This document shows, piece after piece, positions 33,163-40,336 of a stretch of DNA of 40,336 nt. A model generated the notes under the pieces. It ran no database searches, was not told where the DNA came from, and was given only the letters and a program-made list of their open reading frames with translations. Source of the DNA: Mansonella perstans (lineage: Eukaryota > Nematoda > Chromadorea > Rhabditida > Onchocercidae); assembly GCA_037074765.1 (NCBI GenBank), contig JBAMDO010000346.1:1-40336 (forward strand), in the 5' to 3' direction. The first letter of the stretch is position 1, and every line of letters begins with the position of its first letter. The position numbers and the translations under genes were made by a program.

Positions 33163-33340
33163 GAAGTCCGGAATCTAAAATTATAAATATTAATGCCTAT
33201 GCATTAGATTACCTCACGGACAGACTGCAAATTATTACTCCAACATCCTACGACATGAGCTCCATCACACAACAAAAACAGTTGGACGAGTCGGATGGAT
33301 ATTGGAGACGACCAGACATTATCATCGGACTGGACTACTT

Positions 33341-35905
33341 TTTGATTTCCTGCTACCGAACAAAGCCCACAGCATGTTATCAGGTTTTCACCTACTTCAT
33401 ACCAAAGTAGGACCAATAATAACAGGCTGTGGATACATCAACATGACGTGCAAACCTGACAGTGTCGACTCCGTTAATGTGACCACTGTCACCAAACAAG
33501 ACATCGATCAGTTTTGGAAGTTGGAAGTAATCGGAATCCAAGAACAACCAACTGACCAAGACGACGAGAAAGCATTGGAGCAATTTAAAAATTGCATCAC
33601 AATGAAAAACAATCGGTACCAAGTATGCTGGCCATGGAAAGATATAAAGGCTAGCTTGCAAGACAACTACGGTCTTTGTTATGGACGGCTCAAAACGCTC
33701 GTCAAACGTCTTCAAGCAAATCAATCCCTACTTGAACATTACGACAGAACAATCAAGGAACAACTCTTATCAAATGTAATCGAAACAGTAACGGCAAATA
33801 TGGATCAAGAAGGCATCATCCATTACTTGCCTCACCACGAAGTACTCACGCCGGCAAAGACAACAACAAACTTACGGATTGTTTACGATGCCTCCGCACA
33901 CGTCAAGGGAGAAAAGAGCCTCAACAACATGCTATACCGCGGCCCTATCACATTACCTGAATTAGCGGGTGTTTTACTCCGCTTCAGGGTAATGAAGAAT
34001 GTGATAGCCGCCGATATAGAAAAGGCCTTTCTACAAGTGGAATTACACCCATCCGAAAGAAACTGTACCCGTTTCTTATGGATAAAAGATATCCAAGGAG
34101 GCACCACACCGGAAAATCTAATATGCTATCGGTTTCAGAGAGTTCCATTCGGCATCATAGCGTCCCCGTTTCTACTTTCAGCCACGCTTAATCATCATTT
34201 GGAGAACTACGGGAGCAAAACCGCTTTAGAAATCAAGAAAAATCTGTATGTCGATAATATTTTATTATCAGCAAGCGGAACCGAGGAAGCACTCCAAATC
34301 TACAAGGAAACGAAGGACATCTTCAAGAATGCCTCAATGAACATACGAGAATTCTTCTCAAACGACAAAAAATTCAATGAACTCATACCTGAAAACGACC
34401 GAGCAAAGGTAAGTCAAATTAAAAAGATTCTTGGTATCCATTGGAACCCAGTCACTGATTCTATTGAAATAATTTTAAAACCATGGAATAACCAAATCCC
34501 AACAAAGAGGACAATCTTACAATTTATCGCTTCGCAATACGATCCTCTGGGATTTTTAAGTCCATTAACGCTACCACTCAAACTTTTCCTACAAACTCTT
34601 TGGAAAAGAAATCTATCCTGGGATCAGTCACTGGAAAATCATGAAATTGAAACGTGGGAACTACTCATAAGCCAATGGCCAACAAAGGTCAGAGAAATCC
34701 CACGTATTGTAATCGATCCTGATCGACTACAACAATTGAACATTCATGTCTTTACGGACGCATCCACCAAAGCATACGCGACAGCAATCTATGCAAAACA
34801 AGATGCAAATACATCTTTGATTTTTGCAAAATCGCGTATAGCTCCTATAAAAGGTATGACAATACCTAAATTAGAACTGCTAGCTATCCTAATTGGAGTA
34901 CGAGCAACCAACTTCATCATCAAACAATTAGAAATCGAACAAGTAGGAGTCACATTGTGGTCAGATTCCCGATGCGCACTCCAATGGATCAAAAACCGAT
35001 CAGGACTCCTACCCAGATTCATACAAAATAGAATCGACGAAATCAGAATGTCAAAATTCTCATACCGATATGTGCCAAGTAAATGTAACCCTGCTGATAT
35101 ATTAACAAAGGGATACATGTCTCCAACCCAACTAGCAATGTTCGAGCAATGGTGGGTTGGTCCGCAATGGTTGAAGGAAGACGAATCTAAGTGGCCATAT
35201 TGGAAACACAATTTCAAAGAAGAAATTGAAGAAGAAAAGGCAATCGAAATAACCGCCGCCGAGGTCACAACTCACCTCAACGAAAATTTTAAACTAATAG
35301 AGGTAAGCCGTTTTAGTAAATGGCTAAAATTAGTACGGACAACTATTCGAGTCCTTAAATTCATTAAACTCATAACGAAAAGGAAATTCGAATGGTTAAA
35401 ACCACTCTCGGCTGCAAAAGGACGATTCACAACCCATGACTATAAATTAGCAGAATGGATACTATTCAAGCAAGGACAAACAGGACAAATCACAGATGAA
35501 GAAAAGGAGAAATGGAAACTGTATCGCGACGATAAGGGAATATGGAGATCTCTGAGTCGATTAGAGAACTCAGAATTAGATAGGTGCAGTAAACACCCTA
35601 TCTATCTCCCAAGACACAATCCGATAACCGAGCTCATCATACAAAGGCATCATGAGGACTTACTTCATGCTGGAGTTGCCCACACGTTAGCAGAAATGCG
35701 ACGCAATTTCTGGGTACCGAAAGGCAGAAGTGAAGTCAAACGAGTCCTAAACAAGTGTAGAGCTTGCAAAAGATGGACTACAAAGCCATTTGAGCTTCCG
35801 GAAATGCCCAGTCTCCCAGAAGAAAGGGTCACTCGGTCTAGAACCTTCGCACACATAGGTCTAGACTATTTTGGCCCCTCTCTGTTAAAACTGAGACGGG
35901 TATAG
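33341..35905 (+). CDS. RT, RNase H and integrase N-terminal part of element B
   Basis: One long frame (open from 33302, homologous from about 33341). [24 protein letters not shown] (first catalytic Asp near 34017), [11 protein letters not shown], and the active-site box YVDN at 34247-34258 in place of YVDD. The Peptidase_A17-annotated region follows, then RNase H with HVFTDAST (34744) and [13 protein letters not shown] (34957), and the tail [12 protein letters not shown]. The integrase starts with an H2C2 zinc-binding part (HHEDLLHAG...CRACKRW, about 35648-35775) and the first catalytic Asp in IGLDYFGP (35860s). Near 35877 one base is missing from a C-run, so the last nine codons are out of frame. 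The enzyme copies element RNA to DNA and inserts it. Confidence 0.9.
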   Translation, partial: FDFLLPNKAHSMLSGFHLLHTKVGPIITGCGYINMTCKPDSVDSVNVTTVTKQDIDQFWKLEVIGIQEQPTDQDDEKALEQFKNCITMKNNRYQVCWPWKDIKASLQDNYGLCYGRLKTLVKRLQANQSLLEHYDRTIKEQLLSNVIETVTANMDQEGIIHYLPHHEVLTPAKTTTNLRIVYDASAHVKGEKSLNNMLYRGPITLPELAGVLLRFRVMKNVIAADIEKAFLQVELHPSERNCTRFLWIKDIQGGTTPENLICYRFQRVPFGIIASPFLLSATLNHHLENYGSKTALEIKKNLYVDNILLSASGTEEALQIYKETKDIFKNASMNIREFFSNDKKFNELIPENDRAKVSQIKKILGIHWNPVTDSIEIILKPWNNQIPTKRTILQFIASQYDPLGFLSPLTLPLKLFLQTLWKRNLSWDQSLENHEIETWELLISQWPTKVREIPRIVIDPDRLQQLNIHVFTDASTKAYATAIYAKQDANTSLIFAKSRIAPIKGMTIPKLELLAILIGVRATNFIIKQLEIEQVGVTLWSDSRCALQWIKNRSGLLPRFIQNRIDEIRMSKFSYRYVPSKCNPADILTKGYMSPTQLAMFEQWWVGPQWLKEDESKWPYWKHNFKEEIEEEKAIEITAAEVTTHLNENFKLIEVSRFSKWLKLVRTTIRVLKFIKLITKRKFEWLKPLSAAKGRFTTHDYKLAEWILFKQGQTGQITDEEKEKWKLYRDDKGIWRSLSRLENSELDRCSKHPIYLPRHNPITELIIQRHHEDLLHAGVAHTLAEMRRNFWVPKGRSEVKRVLNKCRACKRWTTKPFELPEMPSLPEERVTRSRTFAHIGLDYFGPSLLKLRRV

Positions 35906-36281
35906 CAAAACGATGGGTAGCTCTGTTTACGTGCTTCACTACCAGAGCTGTTCATCTAGAATTAGCTGATAATTTATCAGCCGAATGTTTCTTGGACATC
36001 TTTAGAAGATTCATCGCTCGACGAGGATGTCCAGAATCAGTCCTAAGCGACAATGCAAGCCAGTTCCAACTCGTCTTCAAAGCAATCAAGGAACAGAATT
36101 CCGAACTATCAAACTTCTTCATGAAAAAGGGAATGACATGGAAAACATCATACCAAAGGCTCCTTGGAAAGGAGGAGTCTACGAAAGACTCATCGGCCTA
36201 ACAAAAAGGACCATGAGAAGAGCTATCGGCAGAAGGCTGCTGTGGGAGAGAGAGTTAGTAACTCTCATAATAGAGATCGAG
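35877..36281 (+). pseudogene. Integrase catalytic core of element B, split by single-base breaks
   Basis: After the break at 35877 the core continues in another frame: [36 protein letters not shown] (second catalytic Asp near 36049) up to KKGMTWK at about 36140. There one base is lost and the frame moves again: IIPKAPWKGGVYERLIGLTK (Glu region near 36181) to the end near 36281. A third loss follows within a few bases of the independent break in element A. The whole DDE core is present at residue level but not in a single frame. Confidence 0.85.
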
Positions 36282-38554
36282 GAATACTTAATACTCGACC
36301 TCTGACATACGTAAACTGCGATAACCACGTAATCATACGTCCAATCGATTTCCTCTCCCCTGATGCCTCGCTAGTAACTCCCCTCACCAACATGGACGAC
36401 GAAGAGGAATTTGTTCCTCATAAACCCAATAACAAGCAGACACTTATCCGATACTGGTTAAATACACTCAAAGTCTTGAATCTATTCTGGGAGATCTGGA
36501 GACACGAGTATTTAACCAGTCTCAGAGAAAGAACACAAAGGTTTCATACATCTCCCAGAAATGTAGAAACCAGGATACCACGCGAAGGGGAGATTGTATT
36601 AGTCAACGAACCTAATATCCCTCGTGGTATGTGGAAACTAGCAAGGATCAAAGAAATCAAGGAAGGCAAGGATGGGAAGAAGAGAAGTGCCATCATCAAG
36701 ACATCACAAGGAAAGGTCCTCACAAGACCAATAAATGTTTTGTATCCTCTAGAAGTTGAGGATAGCGAAACTGCTCAAGAATCAACTCCTCAGGACCCAA
36801 CTCCGCAGGACCCAACTCCTCAGGACCCAATCCAAACCGTTGAAGCAGAAGAGCCAATTGCTACAAGAACAAGAGCAGCCATTCGGAAACGGAACGAACC
36901 ACAATCGACTTCCAAGACAATGATGAACTGTCTTTATATTATGGCGCTCATTCTCATCACTACAGTCGAATCAAACGCTAAACAAAACTGTAGATGGATT
37001 ACAGGTACCCCTTTCAACATACCGCAAAGGTGGAATTGTGACGAAATCACCCACCAAAACATCACCTTAACACAAGTCACAGTTTACACGCGGACACACG
37101 CAAAGATACCTGCAATCAAGTGTAGCAATGTCACGAGAACGGTCTGTACCAAGGCCTTCTTACGACTATCCTTATCAGTAGTTTCAGATGAAACTACCAC
37201 TTCTCCCATACCTTACCATCTATGCACAAATTTATACGACCAAAGGGAATCAACCGAATCACCGTTAAAGAAAGTCAAGCCGAATAAATGGACAACGAAC
37301 AACAATGTCCAGTATTCCTACGGTTGGCTCGGAACTAGATGTCAAGCTACCACTAATTACGTGGTAGAAGAAGGATCACTCCTCCTTTACGACGGCAAAG
37401 GACTACTCACAGATCTCGATGATACAAATCACTGCCTAACCCAAAGTGGTAAGTGCGTATTGCAGACCAGCATCATACTATGGGACAACACACAGGCAAC
37501 CAGTAAATGCCTCTACAAAAGAATTGGGAGATACAACGCTCAAATATACGAAAATCACGTGATGATAGATGATCTGCAAACATCACTCACATTCGAGAGG
37601 AACGAGAAGCTGCAAGATACAACTTGTAAGTTTTCTAAACCTCATCTTATGAATGGAGACATAATCATCGATGAAGGAGTCGATCAAGGACAACCAACAA
37701 TCAACACGGTAAATTCGGATTCCAAGGATCAGCTAATCATGAAAGAACTAAGCAGGAAGGAGGAAACCGAAATAAGTAAATTTGATCCTGAAAATATTAA
37801 GTTTCAATATATTTTTGATATTACAAATTTACAACTTAAACAACAATTAATTGAGACACAACGACGAAGTTGTGAAAATAGAAATAATCTATTACTCCTA
37901 ATAGAATGGCTATCAACCAGTGACCCGACGTTAGCAGCTAGATTATTAGTCCAGAGAAGTGATATTATAGCTAATAGGGTTAATGGCAGGTTATATATAG
38001 CACCCTGTAATATTAATAATTCCGAATGGAAAAGGGTCGAATTCAAAGCAGGCATCGTCAGTAAACTTGAAGTCGAAAGAATCGACGCGGAATTAGAAAT
38101 ATTGGCACAAAGACACGAAATCATCAACTTGAAAACCGATCTACCAAAGTCAAAGTTACTTTGGACCGAAGTAGAACAGCAAGGAGAAGAACTAATCGAA
38201 CAAATAACAATACAATTCGAGAAAACGACAAAAACCATAGAAGAAGAATTAACGCTTATAATAACTCATTGGAAACTTATCGTTATCGGTGTATGCAGTT
38301 TTGTAATTTTATTCATAGTAATCGTTATAGAATTGAAATTTAAACTCATTAACTTCATTTTTCATTTTTTATGTATCAAAAGTACAAAGCTCATGGAACC
38401 CATTCCTATGAGAATAGTCCAAGTTCCCCTAAATGAACACGATAGTAGAAATTCCCATAATAATTATATTCCTCTATCATATAATCCAATTATACATTCA
38501 TCAAACCCAGCAACTCCCCTCTCTCCGGAATGTCGCGAAACTCGCGAAAATTAA
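36282..38554 (+). CDS. Integrase C-terminal domain fused in frame to an env-like glycoprotein, element B
   Basis: One frame (open from 36164, homologous from about 36282) carries the DUF5641-type domain (LNTRPLTYVN, RPIDFLSP, HTSPRNVETRIPREGEIV, PRGMWKLARIKE), then a linker with three PTPQD repeats (36785-36829). Next come a basic stretch and a hydrophobic signal-like segment (NCLYIMALILITTVES, about 36927). The ectodomain has over ten cysteines (RTVCTK, YHLC, CLTQSGKC, SCENRN) and N-glycosylation sequons. A likely coiled-coil region (about 38150-38260) precedes one membrane anchor (LIVIGVCSFVILFIVIVIEL, about 38277) and a tail of about 70 residues running into the LTR. It has the architecture of a class of retroelement env proteins; the source family is not established. 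No stop or ATG break separates env from pol. Confidence 0.8.
36785..36829 (+). repeat. Three 15-bp repeats in the pol-env linker of B
   Basis: Units ACTCCTCAGGACCCA, one with a T-to-G change, encode PTPQD-like steps. Absent from element A at the same place. In-frame expansion of a flexible linker. Confidence 0.85.
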
Positions 38555-38847
38555 AATAAATTTTATACAAATTAAAAGGAATGGTTCCCATGATTCATTA
38601 GTTATCTCATTTACATCTTTAAGAGTTATTTCCCACCAAATTCTAATGTGTTTTTTCTTTCCTTTTTAACCGGATGTTCATATCCTTCCTTTTTTCCCAG
38701 GTTTCGTGTTCCGTTTATACAGTAAATTCCTTTCCTGTTAATCATTCCAAATATTCATTCTAATTCTCATACCGAATTTCTCATTAGCACGCTTATATGT
38801 TAATCAGATCTAACAGTTTCCGGTGTAAACCACTCCTTCTTCTAGAC

Positions 38848-38854
38848 TATATAA
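38848..38854 (+). promoter_or_regulatory. TATA box of 3' LTR B
   Basis: Copy of the TATATAAACTGT promoter block of the 5' LTR. Confidence 0.6.
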
Positions 38855-38953
38855 ACTGTACTTAATTTCCAATCTTTATCCTAAGGATTCCAGTCTTGCT
38901 CACGCTTTATTCGCTATTCTACTGTTTACTATCCACTTTATTTATCGTTCTAA

Positions 38954-38959
38954 AATAAA
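38954..38959 (+). terminator. Poly(A) signal of element B transcripts
   Basis: AATAAA ends one base before SL1 (38961). Cleavage 10-30 nt downstream would leave SL1 at the RNA 3' end. Confidence 0.65.
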
Positions 38960-38960
38960 G

Positions 38961-38982
38961 GGTTTAATTACCCAAGTTTGAG
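38961..38982 (+). promoter_or_regulatory. Exact SL1 spliced-leader sequence in 3' LTR B
   Basis: All 22 bases match SL1 and the 5' LTR copy, although the LTRs differ elsewhere. Confidence 0.95.
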
Positions 38983-39046
38983 GTGTTCCTACATTTAATT
39001 GAACACACTCCACACACCAACGGTTGCGCAACAAAATTTCCCGACA

Positions 39047-40336
39047 GTATTATTGAGTCTCAAACTCGATAGCTTTTTTTTTGATTATTTTTATGTTTTT
39101 GTTTGCTAATATTTATTCTTTATTTTTTCTGGCAGATTGTTTGGTATCTTTTAGATTAACACTGGTACGTTGCCTGGTATTTCTCTTGATTTAGCAAGTA
39201 TGCTTTTTATTACTGGATTATGGATTTATGCCGCAGAGTTATTTTTAATGAAATTGTTTTCTCTAAGTTTCTTCATACAAAAAAAAAATTGTTCACATCT
39301 GATCTTTTCATCTATTTTGCTCTGAAAATTTGTGCAGTGCGCTGGAACATTTATCGAATACCTTATTAATTAATTGTTAACATTGCTAATTACCTCACAA
39401 GCTTACCTTTTTTGTTTCTCATTTACATAATTGCTTCTATAGATGATTTTAGCTTCCTTCACTCATTTCACATTAATTAATTTTAGCTTCAAAATCATTA
39501 CAACAGTATTTGTAACGATATCTTGTTGGAAAATCTTTTAAGTGAAGTTTAAGTAAGTCTGATTCGCTCATAATCTAATAAATAAATAATGGATATTATT
39601 TTTATTTCTGTCAAGAAAAATTGGTGAGTTTAATTTCTCGTGAAATTTCTCGTGAATTCGTAATTTCTCGTGAAATTAAACCCGTGAATGTGAATGGCTG
39701 TTTTCTGTGAATTCATGAATGCTTTGTTTTACACATATGTGGTGTTGGCTTCAGAATAAATAATAATTACGTTTGTATGTTCAGCTTTATTATAAATAAC
39801 ACGTGCAGTTTACCTTTATACTAAAATGACGATTAGTGTGATTTGTATTTCACTTCCGTGTAAATGATGCTTCACTCATTGATTTATGATTGAATGAAAA
39901 ATGTCACATAAATCACAACAATTAAAAGCAGTAAAATAATGTCACAGCACTAAAATTAAAAGTTAGTAACAGAAACATAAGAATTGCACAAGATTCGTTC
40001 GGCTCTCAATTTCACTCACTATTTGCAAATCCAATATGTGATAATACATCATAATAATGAAATGAAATGAAATATTCCGCGACAGTATAACTATTTTAAA
40101 AAGGATCAGAAATAAAATTTTAAATTTATCAAGAGTTCCGAAATGTTTCATCGTTTTCTCTCATCGCTCACAAAATTATCTTCCAATTTATAACAAATAA
40201 AATTCTACTGAGTAGCAAGGAGAATAAGAATGAATTGTTCGAAATAACATTTCAACAAATTAATGTATCATTTGATTAAGACCATAACAAGGCATAATGT
40301 CATTTTGAATAAGGCCATATTATGAGCAGCAAAATT
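39047..40336. other. Non-genic right flank
   Basis: AT-rich, no gene recognised on either strand. Only the short tandem repeat at 39629-39681 stands out. Confidence 0.5.
39629..39681. repeat. Short tandem repeat of AATTTCTCGTGAA
   Basis: Three copies, the array bounded by inverted GTTTAATTT and AAATTAAAC, so the whole block can fold as a dyad. Confidence 0.75.

Larger units (their letters stand above)
30899..39046 (+). mobile_element. BEL/Pao LTR retrotransposon B, nearly full length, env-bearing
   Basis: An 8.15-kb element with two 516-bp LTRs (about five differences), a primer-binding site, and the order gag, zinc knuckles, protease, RT, RNase H, integrase, env-like protein. Placing RT and RNase H before integrase and the gag/protease type (DUF1759/DUF1758) identify BEL/Pao. 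The frame is broken by small indels at about 32200, 33155, 33340, 35877, 36140 and 36281, almost all single missing bases. LTR similarity implies a fairly recent insertion. No target-site duplication is seen. Confidence 0.97.
38531..39046 (+). repeat. 3' LTR of element B (516 bp)
   Basis: Same ends and length as the 5' LTR, with about five substitutions. TATA is at 38848. The bases before it (TCTCCGGAA) are not a clear polypurine tract. The env frame ends inside its first 25 bp. Confidence 0.95.

Noticed and set aside
39963..40151. 62-codon minus-strand open frame
   Set aside because: Composition is what AT-rich non-coding DNA gives; no motif, splice context or homologous feeling.

Overview
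The window reads as AT-rich nuclear DNA of a nematode, probably a clade III (filarial-type) worm. The evidence is short introns ending in TTTAG/TTTTAG, a nematode-style CK1/TTBK-like kinase gene, env-bearing BEL/Pao retroelements, and exact copies of the nematode spliced leader SL1 inside retroelement LTRs. There are no rRNA or tRNA genes, CRISPR arrays or bacterial operons.

Layout. 1-318: a 61-bp minisatellite. 319-3737: a 2.7-kb segment between two inverted 340-350-bp arms; it holds the 3' end of an unrecognised minus-strand gene (2219-3278). 3598-8099 and 19751-24252: two arms of a 4.5-kb inverted duplication. Each arm carries an eight-exon gene whose middle resembles Integrator subunit 15 (tentative). 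The right-hand copy (19711-23543, minus) has its own C-terminus. In the left-hand copy (4329-8129, plus) the last codons are replaced by retroelement DNA.

8100-15196: BEL/Pao element A, 5'-truncated and decayed, with one 843-bp LTR. 15197-19750: AT-rich spacer with diverged repeats and an LTR scrap. 24253-25186: an antisense BEL scrap followed by two tandem-repeat arrays. 25238-26087: an eroded, unrecognised gene. 27247-29513: the CK1/TTBK-like kinase gene, eight exons, with a lost splice acceptor and a frame break in exon 7. 30899-39046: BEL/Pao element B, nearly complete, with 516-bp LTRs about 1% apart, a tRNA-complementary primer site, and gag, protease, RT, RNase H, integrase and an env-like glycoprotein. 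Its reading frame is interrupted by several single-base breaks. 39047-40336: no gene seen.

Most striking point. The LTRs of A and B differ in length and in most of their sequence, yet all three contain the exact 22-nt SL1 spliced leader directly after the AATAAA signal. LTR A also carries two degraded SL1-like copies further 3'. My inference is that genomic RNA of these elements is trans-spliced to host SL1, that SL1 acts as the terminal R repeat for strand transfer, and that the final AG of SL1 serves as the acceptor, so the host rewrites the sequence each cycle. This is a hypothesis from sequence layout, not a demonstrated mechanism.
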